This document shows positions 50,001 through 61,972 of a DNA stretch of 64,000 bases, piece after piece. Positions within the stretch are counted from its first letter, which is position 1. Each line of letters starts with the position of its first letter. Position numbers and translations under genes: made by a program. The notes under the pieces were generated by a model that saw nothing but the letters and a program-made list of their open reading frames with translations, was not told the DNA's origin and made no database searches. The DNA is from Welwitschia mirabilis (Eukaryota; Gnetophyta; Gnetopsida; Welwitschiales): contig JBOZIK010000001.1 of assembly GCA_051453625.1 (NCBI GenBank), positions 152,643,484 to 152,707,483 on the forward strand, written 5' to 3'.

Positions 50001-50161
50001 AATTTCTTAATAACCTTATTAAAACTTCTTTAATTAACTTATCAACTAATATATTAATTTAATCATTACAAAACTAATCACAGAATTAAGATTTCAATCC
50101 AAACACATGCTTAACTAATCACATGTATGACCAATCATGCAACAAAAGTAAGGATATTACA
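44098..50161 (-). mobile_element. LTR copy A, main block
   Basis: Aligns with 57232-61695 in order, from AGTTAAGTATCCCATGAAGC (44188; compare 57337) to AGGGTTCAAAAATGCATCCTTCAG (48130; compare 61664). The last 2 kb (48156-50161) has no partner because copy B is broken by a Copia insertion. It is AT-rich, without coding potential. A TTATAAAACCCTAG stretch near 47326 reads like a plus-strand promoter, opposite to the element's orientation. Confidence 0.75.
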
Positions 50162-50254
50162 TCCTTCTCCCCTTAAAACGTTGTCTTTTGGAAACTACTA
50201 TTAGACATCAATGAAATAAACATATTACCTTGATACTAAAAAGTTTTAAGTATA
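50162..50254 (-). other. Minimal interior of the A/B element: polypurine tract plus primer site
   Basis: On the minus strand: CTTTTTAGTATCAAGGTAAT, where TAGTATCAAGG (50238-50228) resembles the initiator-Met site TGGTATCAGAGC; then about 50 bp without coding content; then CGTTTTAAGGGGAGAAGGA (50180-50162), a textbook chromovirus polypurine tract; then LTR A. Nothing else lies between the two LTRs: gag and pol are completely absent. Confidence 0.65.
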
Positions 50255-50313
50255 AATATAAATCCAAATTATATCTAAATTTTTTCTTTTAATTAACTAA
50301 TTACATGAATAAC

Positions 50314-51722
50314 TATTTACATGCAAAAATTGACATTCTAAGCCAGTATAGTTGATTAGCTTTACATAGGGAAGGATACTTAATTCATTAATTTATCATA
50401 AAATGATCTCTTTTTAACTTTTTGATGATGTTTTCATTAAATATGTGCTTTCCCCTAACATTAGTAAGTTTATTATTGGATTTTGGGGTATAATACAAAA
50501 CTTGAAGGAACTTCAAAAAATAATGTCAGTGTCAAGAACTGGACTACTTACACTACTGGGCTAGTAATCCAAAACTTGTTAAAATTAATTCTCATACATT
50601 AATTTAGGGACTTCATACAGTTGCATTATGGGATAAATTAAAAGTAATTTAAAATAAATCTTTAAACTTGATAACACATGATGAAAGTATAAATTGACAT
50701 GTCCCAGAAACATGTGGTAGCAATAAGGATGAGTACATGGAAGACACATTACATGATATGTAATCACAATGTTTGCATAAAAAAACAAAGAATCTTTCTT
50801 TGTAACTACATACCAAAACTTGTAACTTTCTCCTTATGTGATTTCCCTTAAGTAATTTCCCTTATGTAAATATCCATCAACTACTCATCTAATGCAATCA
50901 TAATAAGTTCTCCAAGCCTTTCCTCATCCATAAAGGGATCTTGATCCCATATTATAATGGATCTTTTGGTTGTTTTAACATGGAAAAAACTTAGAGTAGG
51001 ATTTCATGACATTCTGATCACCTTCCTTAAGAGAAGATTGTTTTAAGGCTAGTTGAAAAGTTCACATCATTCATCTTTATTCAATTGATGTAATGTATAT
51101 TTTTAGTCTTAATAAAAGGATTGGATTTTGTTCTTTTATTATTAATGATCATTCATGTAGTATTATCAATCTTTAAATGGAGCTAATTATTAAGTTTCTT
51201 TTAGTCTTTTATTGTTAACAGATTAAATTGGCATTAGCATTTTTTAAGTAAAGCTACTTTATTATTAAGTTCTTCTATATTCAACTTACTTTTTTTAGGT
51301 TATATTTAAGATGTCATAGTCATTATTAGTTGATGAATCTTATGCACATTTATTCATACTTTCCATTCTTATGAAGGATTATAAAGAACCAAGAGGATTG
51401 AATAACTCATGAACGCTCATGTAGTGGATGATATTATGCCTTCATGCTAATCCTTAATGACTTGATGACTTTAAGTGTATTCTAGGATACAAGAATCATT
51501 GAAATAAAGGTGGAGTGTTAGATAAACCAGCTAGATCTTGGAGCACTTCTGTTTCCATATTTTGCTAAGTAAAGATCAATAATTTCTAAAACTTCTATGT
51601 TTTCATTTTATTTTATTTTCATTTCAAGTTAGAATAATTGTGTTTCTTTTGATTAAGTTACTACATATATAACTATGAAAGAGTAATAATAAGTTTCAAC
51701 TTAATTAAATATGGTTTACTAT
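50314..51722 (+). mobile_element. E3 5' LTR
   Basis: Begins TATTTACATGCAAAAA; the 3' copy begins CGTTTACATGTAAAAC, so the ancestor probably began TGTTTACATG. Ends near GGTTTACTAT. The internal order matches the 3' copy, including AATAAAAGGATT and the TATGAAGGATTATAAAGAA block. Confidence 0.85.
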
Positions 51723-51837
51723 AAAATAAAAGAAGATTTTAGTACTATTACCCAGAATATTGGTATGGTAGCTTTTCAAGAGTTTGTGATTTTCTTCTTT
51801 TAATTTTTTAGTTAGTTTTTTTTCCCTCTTTTTTTCT

Positions 51838-51985
51838 AGTGATCAGTACTAGTTCATTTTCATTGATATCGAAACTAGTCCTTTTATCTTTTATTCATGC
51901 ATTGTTGTTTCCTTGTAATGATGGATACTAGTCCTTTTTCAATGAAATCCAAACTAGTCTACTTTTTGAGTTTTATTTTCTTTTT
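51838..51985 (+). repeat. 80-bp imperfect tandem pair in E3 leader
   Basis: 51838-51900 and 51918-51985 both read GAT-xxTACTAGTxCxTTTTCAxTGA then AACTAGTC and a T-rich end. Each contains two ACTAGT hexamers. Confidence 0.75.
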
Positions 51986-52801
51986 TATTTTAATCTAAAA
52001 TATATTTCATATCTAATATTTTGTATTGTAAGTTTAATGAATTTTCTATAGGTTACAATAAAAATTAAGATTAGAGAAAAAAAGAAAAACTAAATTCAAC
52101 TCTAAATTTTTTTTTATGTGTTTCTATGCTTTCTATAAGTTTCTATAATTTTTTTAAGTTTCAATTAATTTTTTTCCTATTAAAAATTAGAAATATTAGA
52201 GTTTAATTTTATAGGTTGAATTTAATTCATTATAATTAATTTTAATTTTTGTTAAAATTTTTGAGACTCCACAACTCAAAACTTGTCACAGAGATCTTAA
52301 CTAAACCTATGTACTTTTTTGGACTATTTCACATTAAAAAACATTTGTTTCTTTCTTTCTTGCCTAGCATGACTATGTTCTTACTCAGTAACCTCTAAAA
52401 CTTCAACTAAAACCTCTTGGAAACTCTTTAAAATATTTAAGATATTATTCTTTCTTTGAAACTGTAAAAAGTTAGAAAAACATGAACTTTTAACTAGAAT
52501 CATAATTTATTTTCTAAACTTAGAAACGAGTTAAGCACCTAATCCTTTTAAAACACCTTTTAAATAATAATTTATTTATCCCTATAGCTTTCAAAATTAT
52601 GATTAATTCAAATTAACTATAGGAAACTTCATTCAACATAATCAAACTCTAAGGGACTGCCTTTAATCTAACTCGTACCATCCTTAATACCTAAATCATT
52701 TTAACAATAGACAAATCATTGTAGAGTATCTTCAACCTCATCCATTTATAGATCAACATTCTTGTAATGTTGAATTTCAAAATTTGTATATCAAATAATA
52801 A

Positions 52802-52948
52802 AAGTTTGATCCCATGCCTTCCATTACACCTCATAATCCTTATCTTTCATCTTCCTTTTCATATTTGTCATCCTTTGATTCTTACCCTTCATCCTCCTTT
52901 CAATATCTTTTATCATTTGATCAATATCCATCATCTTCCTATGCCTAA
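52802..52948 (+). pseudogene. E3 Ser/Tyr-rich repeat peptide (gag-like region?)
   Basis: An open frame from 52802 ends at TAA 52946-52948. It contains three tandem 14-residue units (42 bp each: 52841, 52883 and a partial at 52925) with pattern Y-x-S-S-S-F-x-Y-L-x-S-F-D. DNA and protein periodicity agree, which suggests a once-coding low-complexity region. No gag or zinc-knuckle motif is seen beside it. The function is unknown; the longer overlapping frame 52767-53048 is in another phase and less convincing. Confidence 0.5.
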
Positions 52949-54599
52949 AAAACCACCTTACTTTCTTCCAATAATACTTTTAAATATTTTTAAAATATTC
53001 TTTCAACATGCTTCAATTCCCTTTACATTCTTTGAAAGAAATAACTAATAAAATAAAGAAAAATATTAAGTAAATCCTTTAACGAATAGTTTAAACCAAT
53101 AATTTAATCTTTAGGGATATTAACTAATAACAACAAGAACAAAATCTTCCTACATTTCTTAAATCTAAAATCCTTAAAAACTTTAAAAGAATTAATGAGG
53201 CTAGAATCGATAATACAGAAACCATATCCCTTAGGAATGAGGAACAAATCTATGAAGAAACCAATAAGATATCTAAGAGAAACTTGAGTTTATACAAATC
53301 TTATATAATAAATGATTATGTGTAAATAAAAAACTTTAGATTAGGATTAGATACATCTGATGACAATCAATCAGTAGTGAGTAAGCAATCATTTGAGGGA
53401 GATTACAAATTAGAAAGATACATAATAGAGGATGAGTTATTAAGTAACATTAATGAAAAACACATTAAATCACAATCATTATTGCTTCAACAACCATTTG
53501 AGAAAGAATCCCCTATCAAACATACTAAAAACAACATTAGCTAAGATCCTATCCATTATTCATCCTTTAAAAAACCTTTATTTTTTTCTGAATAAACTCT
53601 TAAGTCAACCATGTCACTATCTTCTAAATAAGATTCAAACCTAAATGATGAATAAAATCTCTTTTTACCTTTGAAACTATTTTTTAATAAACCTCTTAAT
53701 GATCATTCACTATCTCTAATGGTCTTCAATTCATCTTGATCTTCACTTTAAAATAATATCTTGCATGAGTTATTGAGTAAACATAAATAGGATAAAGAAT
53801 GGAATATTTTTCATTTAGAACATATTAACTTTACCCTAATGCTAATGTTCTTCCAACTTTTATGCATTTATGCATAAATATTTATAAGGATTCTATCTCA
53901 TTTCTGAGTTGTTCACATAATCTTAATACATCATTCAATCATGGCTTTTATCATTTTGAGCATCCATGCATGAATTACCTTAGAAACTCCTTGTCAAAAT
54001 TTTTAGCTGCATTGTATGCCTTTAAATTAGATTCTACTTGTAGAATATATTTTCCTTTTAGGGTAGATTTTAGATTTTAAAAATTAAAAATGTAGATTTT
54101 GTATTAAAAAATTAAAAATGCTAAAAACTTTTGTGCTTGATTTCCTTTCTTACCTTAAACTACTCAAGCACTACTAGTTATATAATCATCAACTTAAGCA
54201 TTTTCATTTAGAAAATCCAAAATTCCATCCATGACATTGAATAAATCATCATATCCAAAAACTCCATTACCCATCCTTTCCACTTTGGTAATTCCTATTA
54301 AAGTTTATCAACCACCCTTCCTTTCCATCTATCCATGATTTTCTTAAATTATATGATCTTGGTTGATGGCCTTTAATGAAATATATTGTTAATAACTAAT
54401 CACCTCATGATTTTAGATTAGATGAAATTTAAGTTTACTTGTAGTTTTCAAGAAAAGATTTTGCTTATTTTTAAGTAAACTTATTATGTTTAGTTTCACT
54501 TAAGTTTGATAATTGAAAAATATATTTAAACTAAGGTAGGATATTCTTTCATGCTAAGTTTCACATCTTTAAAGCACTCTATAGAAAAAGACTTTCTTG
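52949..54599 (+). other. E3 interior, decayed frames, no known domain
   Basis: Short frames at 53453-53644 and 53862-54080 are His/Phe/Asn-rich. Wording parallels 31420-32420 of E2. No retroelement enzyme motif was found. Confidence 0.4.
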
Positions 54600-55540
54600 A
54601 TTAGGCTAATAAGCCAATGAACCTTTCATGTGCATCAAAATGAATTAAATATAAAAAGGAGTAATTAAAAAAAATAAAATATCTCCTCTTTAAAAAGCAC
54701 ATCATATAATGATCAATTAAAAGTTGGATTTAGTTAACTACATCGAGGACATGAACTTTTACTAGAAATGCAGCTCTAATGATTTATTTTATGACATCTT
54801 CAACTGCATTAGGGCTATAGATACTCCTCGGTAATGTAAAACTAACTCCTTCATACATCAACTTGCGTAATTCTATTGAAAGAAGATGTCATAATACTAG
54901 GTGCCAAATTTGATCTAATTGCTTAAAATAAGAAATAAAGTATGATTCTAAAAAACATAAAAATTGGAATGAAAAAGGTGGAATTAAGAGATGGTTATGA
55001 GCTTATTTTCCTTAACTTGTGTACTAGGATATTTTCTTAACTAATGTTTGATTTCTTATAGGTTTACTTATAAGATATCTTATCTATTTAATACTATAAA
55101 ACATTTTAAATTTAAAATAAAATGTATAAAATTTTTAATAAATGTGGCATCAATTTAGGTATTTTATCTTTAAATTTATGATAATGCAATTTCCATTAGG
55201 TTTTATATTTTATTTTCCCTTAGATTAAATTGTGATTTTCCCTAAAATACTTACATCAATATCATTTTCTAGCCTTGTGGTTTATTCTCAAAATCTTTAT
55301 ATCAAATTTCCTACTTCTTTAACTTTGAGGATAAAGTTTAGTTTTGGTTAGGATGTATGATATTCATTTTTATGTAATCTTTTTGATTTTGATGCCTTAT
55401 TTGTTAAAAAATTAATAAAAAAATTTCAAAAATAATATTATTTTAATACTTTAGAGTTTTTACTTAGAAAATTTTTCCACTTTTACTATTTCTTTATCAA
55501 CATTTTGCTAAGAATCTAGCAAGAGTCTAGTTAGCGGATA
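54600..55540 (+). other. E3 3' spacer
   Basis: Carries the landmarks shared with E1 and E2: TAGGCTAATAAGCCAATGAA (54602), TTAGGGCTATAGATACTCC (54808), ATTCTATTGAAAGAAGATGT (54871) and AACTTTGAGGATAAAGTTTA (55320). A clean polypurine tract next to the LTR is not visible. Confidence 0.65.
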
Positions 55541-56902
55541 CGTTTACATGTAAAACTTGACACTCCAAGCAAGTATAGTCAATTAAGTTTGCATAGGAAA
55601 GACATTTCGTTCATTGATTTATCATAAAATTATGTATTTGAATCTTTTTATCATGTAAATATGAGATTTTCCCTAAAATTAGCGTATTTAGTACTCAATT
55701 TTGAGGAATAGTATAAAAGTTGAGGGAATTCTAGAAAACAACACTTGCATCATCGACTAAGACTACTAACATTCCTATCCTTCTAAACCAAAACTTATCA
55801 AAACTCATGTTTTGTAGTAATTTGGGAAGTTCATTATAATTACCTTATGATCTAAGTTATAAGTAATCTAGAATAAAACTTCAAACCTAATAACACATGG
55901 TAGAAATACAAAATGATGTGTCATAATGATATATGGTAGCAACAAGGATGAGCACATGAAAGACACATAATAGGACATCTATTGATAGCATCATCATCAA
56001 TCAAAGGATATGTTATTATCATGTTTGCGTAAGAAGATAAAGAATGTTTCTTTGTGGCTATATGCCAAAAATTGTAACTTACTCCTTATGTAACTGCCCT
56101 TAAGTAACTACCCTTATGTAACAGCCCACACTATTTATCTAACGTAATCATGTCAAGCTTTCTAAGCCTTATCTTATCTATAAGAAGGCCTTGAGCCCAC
56201 ATTTTAATGGATCTTATGATTGTCTTAACTGAGAAAGATTTTGAATCTAGGTTGTCATGGAATTCTGATCACCTACCTTAGGGTTAGGTTATTTCAAGGC
56301 TAGTTGAGGAGTTCACATATTTCGGCTTTTTTTAATTTATGTAATGTATACTTTTAGTTTTAATAAAAAGATTAGCTTTTTATTCTTTTATTGTTAGTAA
56401 TTATTTATGTGCTATTATCAATATTTAGGTAAAGCTAATTTATTATCAAGTTCTTTTATAACTGAGTGAGTTTTTTGAAGTTACTTCTGAGATATTATAG
56501 TCACTATTATTTGATCGGTCTTGTACACATTTGTTCATATTTTTCATGCTTATGAAGGATCATAAAGAATTATGGGAATAAAATAAATCACTAACACTTA
56601 TGTGATGGATGATATTATGCCTCCATGTTGAGCCTTAATAACTTGATGATTTTAAGTGTGTTTTAGGATATAGGAGTTATGGCAATGGAGGTGGAGAATT
56701 GGATGAGCCAATTAGATCTTGGAGCACTTTGGTTCCCTTACACTTACAAGTGACAATCAATAATTCCTAAAACTTCTAGTCTTTCATTTTGTTTCCTTTC
56801 TAATGCAAGTTAAAATAATTGTGTTTTTTTTATTAAGCTATCACATACATCCTTGTGAAAGAGCAATAATAAGTTTTAACTTAATTAAATTTGGTTTACT
56901 AT
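55541..56902 (+). mobile_element. E3 3' LTR
   Basis: Pairs with 50314-51722. Contains about 55 bp (55977-56033, ATCTATTGATAGCATCATCA...) with only a short counterpart in the 5' copy. Confidence 0.85.
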
Positions 56903-59900
56903 TAATCATGAATAATAATCATCACAACAGATTCATTAAGTTATAATTAAAATACATAGTCTTAACTTCCTGTAGGCTACTCTTTAGGAGATTTATATGA
57001 TGATAGTCCACATTTCAAACAACTTATTCAAACTTTAGAACATTTAGATATCTTAATTAGAAATACATAATAAATTTGTAAAGGTAAGGTTGAGTAATTA
57101 GTTACCCTACAACAAGTAATCATGCCTATATATCCTTATTTAGATGAAATTAGACCACATGTAGTTCTATCTTGGACCTTATCTCTATCACCACCAATAT
57201 ACATAGGTGTATGATAAGTCTAGATGGTTTATATCAATAAGCAAATAGGCCAATAAAATGCTAGATATCATAAAATCATAATATCCTTATAAATGCACAT
57301 AAAACATCATATAATATATCATACAAAATATAAAAAACAACTAGTCAAGTATCCTATGGAGCTCTACTCCAATCATCCATCAGCTACTACTATGGGTCAT
57401 GACCTCATAGGTCTATATATAAGCCAACTTGATTACACATGGATCATGTGAATGATCTCATAGAATACAACTATCTTAGCATATCCTCTACTAGGTAACC
57501 TAATAATCTTATCATAAAGATTATCCATATATATTATACCATTATCCGTAGATTAACTATGCATAACTACCTTCTCTATGAGGCTTACTTACCATTAGGC
57601 AAAACATGAGTTATGCAGTGGATACCCCACTAATCAATCATCCATATCATATATCATAGATTAATCATATTCTTGCTGCTTAATGGAGCCCACTTCCTTT
57701 GAGTAAATCATGACTCTAAGCCATGAAGGTTGATCAGACATCATCCATATATAGGCCTTCTGCGAAGGCTGCCTTTATAAAGGCTGATACATACTAAATT
57801 ACTTCTTTTATAATAGAATATAATGAATATAAAGATACGTAACATGTATTAGATAAAAATATTGAATTTGTATGTCTGTATGCCACTAAATCAAAGATCT
57901 ATATCAATCAGGATCTAACAAATGAATGATAACCAATAACATAACACACACTAATATACAATCTTAGAATATATAATATTTTCCATACATCGTTACCATA
58001 GGTACATTACATCCATTATAAGTTAATTTACATTAACTATTATGATTAATTATTTTAATATCAATTATTAATCTATCATACATATACCTTTAGTTCATCA
58101 TTAGTGAATTAAGCTGATATTAGACTATTGTCTAGTCCTCAATATCATTATCATAGTTATGTGTATTTCTTATTAGATTATTAATTAATAATTATTACAA
58201 CCTCAGTGATTATTTTTAATCATATCAACACATATGCATTGGTAATGATTATACACAAGACATTTTAAGGTAACATAATGATTTCATCAATGTTATAATG
58301 ATCTATATTAATGTCATGTCTTAATGTATGCTAGCATGTATCATTAATCATAAACAAGAATATAAAGATAAGATAAAACATATCAAATTCTCAAGTATCT
58401 CATAAAATAAGGTAAATAGATTACATTATATTTCCATTACTTAATTACCTCATTTGGTGATATGTGGATTATCATTTCCACTACCTCATTCATTACCTTT
58501 GTGGATTACTATTTCCATTGTCTCTTTTAGTGCATCTTTGGTTTATCAACCTCATTGCCTCCTTTGGTGCATCTATGGGTTAGTATCATCATAATTTAAT
58601 AAATCAGTTATCCATTATGCCATACACATGATAAGTTTTATATCAAAAATTAACGTCACTAGATTATTACTCAAATCCACATATCAAATACATAATCTGG
58701 CACATCACTAGATAATTAAAGGGATACATTTATTAGAAATACAATCATTAAGTTAATCATATTTTCTTAACATAATTACCTTAGTTATAGTTTTTATGAT
58801 CAATTATAATTAAGGATAGTTAATTATTACATTTCATTTATCAATCATTACACATAAACTATCTATTTAGGTCCAAAGAGAACTCATTACGTTTTCACTA
58901 TGTAAATTAGATAACTTATGTTCATATATCATGAATGTTTATATGATCTAATTGTGGACATGATACTTTATGGATTATAGGCCTGCTATTCATTTCAATT
59001 AACATAAATATATGTCCATGGCACTATTCTACTATCATCATATAATCATAAGTCATTAGTCAAAACGATAAGTTATTAAGGTTATATAATGTATAATCAG
59101 AATCCTCCCATATCATATGGTTTTGTAATGTTCTAATGGATACTAATTCAGTAATTATAAACTCCATTACTTATAAATTTTACATGCCTTTTCTTATCAT
59201 TACAATTAGGTCTTAATTTTACAATTCACCACTACATAATGACTCATGTCATTATGTTAATCATATCTTTATAATTCTACTAAGCATGTCATTACATTAC
59301 CATTAGTTATTTACCAAGGTTGTTTAAACAAGATTCTTTACTAGTTAATGAAACCTTATAATTGGATTACCAAAGTCTTAAGTAAAGAACTAGGGCTTTC
59401 TAATAAGATGCTAGTGGCTATCTTTTCTATCCCTTATTATATATGTATATATTCCTACTATCTTGTATTATCATATTTAATGCAATACTACTAATACAAG
59501 ACCCACTAAAAGCATACTGCTTACTGAAACAAAGACTTATAAATCAATATTCATAATTTTAATATTATAACTTAATGGGTACACCTTAAATTAATATTAC
59601 TTTGTAATTTCCACTTCATATATGTAACACTTGTAATTATCAATCCACTAAACTGCATTTATCTCATTTATATATTTTTCTCCCATTTTTTTTACTATAC
59701 ACCTTTATGCCATATTGGTTATCTAGGTCTAATGTATACTAGTTTTATATGCATCTATTATTATGCTCTCCTTTTACGTATGTTACTTTAAGTGTATTTC
59801 ATTATTCTATAATTAAATATTAACCCATATTATCATCTTATTTTACTTTTAATCATTGTTGAGCCTTGCCTTATCTTATTTATTATTAAGCCTTGTATTC

Positions 59901-61695
59901 ATACCTAGTTTGTTAGAAATATATGAAACATGTTATAATGTTTACCACCTTATGCCTAACATCATAGTATTTACCTTTTAGCAAATTCTCATTACCCTTT
60001 TAATTCCTTAGTTTTCCTCCTTTATCATAGTATTACTTACTATTTGCTATTTTGCATTTAACCTTTTTTATTATCATCCTTTTATCTTGTATTTTCTAAT
60101 AACCATATAACTATTTCTATATATTTAATTCTTTGTGACTATATTCCTAGNNNNNNNNNNTACCTCACATAGCTCAGTTATTTAATCATGAAATGGCAAT
60201 GTCTCAATGCCGACATATGTTTCTCAGATTAAACTATCAAAACACTCTCAAATAGTTCTTCCAAGATCAATTCAAGGTAAAAGAAAGTAAGTAAAACAAA
60301 ATGACATTGAAACAGATAGTTAATTTGTAAAAATGTAATAACAACAACCATTTAAATAATTGTAATGGGCATTCCATTACTTAATTATTATTGCTGAAGA
60401 TTCTTTATTGGCATACCACTATTTAAAGGAGGAAGTTTTATCAAGCTAGTCCATCAAAAACCTTTTCAAAAGCTTGATCTAATGAGAAAATGCTTCTAAA
60501 CTAGATACAAATTACAATATGGGAGGCTACTGCATGATGTAGCTTACTATATGGTTGTGCTTAATATAATCATGTATGGGTGTAATGCATGTCAACAGTC
60601 ATTCCATGAGCATTAAAATATATTTTTCTAGATTACAACATTATCCACTTAACTAAAATTTCCCATTATGATTTCACATCATACAAGCGTGTGTGTAAAA
60701 TACTCTTTCTACAATGTTGACGCTAATTTTTGAACATCTTTTGTTTATTTAGTGTACAAAATATTGGTTCTTTGGTTCTAGTGTGCTCAACTCTTATTCC
60801 TTAAAAACATGGATCCTTCACTATCAGGTCCAACGATGTCTAACATTTTTTATGTAAAATCCATTCAACATTTTTCAAGCATTCCTTCCTTTGTATTGAA
60901 TGGCAGCTAAATGTTATTTCTCTCTATAATATGTCCATGAAATTTATATACATGGATGTATTTCTCTTTTACCATTTTCCTCCTGTTCATAGCTCATGAT
61001 GTTACAGTAGCCACAATAACTTCAGCAACCACCCATTTCCTGCACCATTTTATCCCCTCTTTTTATGCTCCATCAGTTTTTATGGTGCTCCTTTCTTAAT
61101 TGTTTTCCCCACTGTGTTGCTCACAGCTAACTTTCACAGCACCAATGATAGGCTCTAATAGCATCAATGGCTCTCTTCCTTCTCCTCTAAATGTCATTAT
61201 CTCAACCTGTCAAGATCACATAGAAGTTGACATAGGTCATTGGTATCTTTTGGTTGTGCTTTCGTTCCTAATTGCTTTATGATACATTATTTATGGGTTT
61301 TACTTATTATTTTTTGGTTTAATTTTTTCTAAGTGTTGTGACTTCTCCTTTTAGCATCATAATTATGTTTTAATGGCACACTTACTCCAATGATCTCCCT
61401 TTACTGTTGATGTCGTTCTTTTCTCTTGCATTAAAAATGTTAATTTCTCATCTAGCTTTTTGAATGCAAGAGTCTCTCTTATTCATTCTTTTTATCTTTT
61501 GCCTCTTATCTTGGTTTTTTGTTGTGCTCTTCTAGTATCTATTGGTAAAGCTTCTTGTCCATTTACTCTTATAGGCTACATTTCACTATAGTAGATGGTG
61601 TCTTTTTGGGTATTTATAATTTGGTCAAGCAGCCATTATTATGATAGATTGGAGAGGGTTTGGTGAGGGGTTAAAAACACATCCTTCATCCTATA

Positions 61696-61954
61696 TGTTA
61701 AGATGTGGCTCAAATCTAAGCACACATTCCTAAGTCCTCCCTGTGCGAGGTGGCATTCAAACCCATTGAATTGCCACCAAGCCAATAGTTTTTTGATTAA
61801 AACCATGGGCATCTTTTGCTATAAGTAATAAGGACCCTTATCTCTCAAATGTTAAGGCATGACAAAATTATTCTGCTTATTTTTTATGCTAAGCTAATAT
61901 TGACCAAACATTTGTTTTCTAAGGTTGCTACTTGACTTTGACGCTTGTGACTCA
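61696..61954 (+). mobile_element. Copia 5' LTR, 259 bp
   Basis: Starts TGTTAAGATGTGGCTCAA and ends TTGTGACTCA, with canonical TG and CA ends. Short for a plant Copia LTR but within the range. Confidence 0.88.
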
Positions 61955-61959
61955 ATAAG

Positions 61960-61972
61960 TGGTATCAGAGCC
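61960..61972 (+). other. tRNA-iMet primer-binding site
   Basis: TGGTATCAGAGCC, a perfect match to the plant initiator-Met site, five bases after the LTR. Confidence 0.96.

Larger units (their letters stand above)
36023..50161 (-). mobile_element. LTR copy A (3' LTR) of a minus-strand LTR pair, with E4 nested
   Basis: Two blocks, 36023-36405 and 44098-50161, are jointly collinear with copy B (from about 50255, then 56908-61695). On the minus strand the LTR starts TGTAATATCC at 50161, right after a polypurine tract. The other end is TGTCTACATC on the plus strand at 36023. Without E4 it is about 6.4 kb, long for an LTR. A lacks about 800 bp present in B (57735-58560). No coding sequence was recognised in it. 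Confidence 0.75.
50314..56902 (+). mobile_element. E3: pol-less LTR element nested in LTR B
   Basis: LTRs of about 1.4 kb (50314-51722 and 55541-56902) are related to the E1 3' LTR. CATGAATAA occurs on both outer flanks (50304-50312, 56907-56915), and copy A shows the uninterrupted site (near 36085). The interior (3.8 kb) has a Ser-rich repeat peptide and stop-rich frames, and no protease, reverse transcriptase or integrase. Its 3' spacer matches E1 and E2. Confidence 0.8.
50255..61695 (-). mobile_element. LTR copy B (5' LTR) of the minus-strand pair, with E3 and Copia nested
   Basis: Block 50255-50313 aligns with 36028-36090 of copy A; block 56908-61695 continues it. Copy B is cut by a Copia insertion at 61696, so its last 2 kb should lie beyond that element, outside the window. 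A 10-N run (60151-60160) corresponds to about 13 bases in copy A (near 46293). B holds about 800 bp (57735-58560) that A lacks; A holds about 100 bp (44725-44825) that B lacks. Confidence 0.72.
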
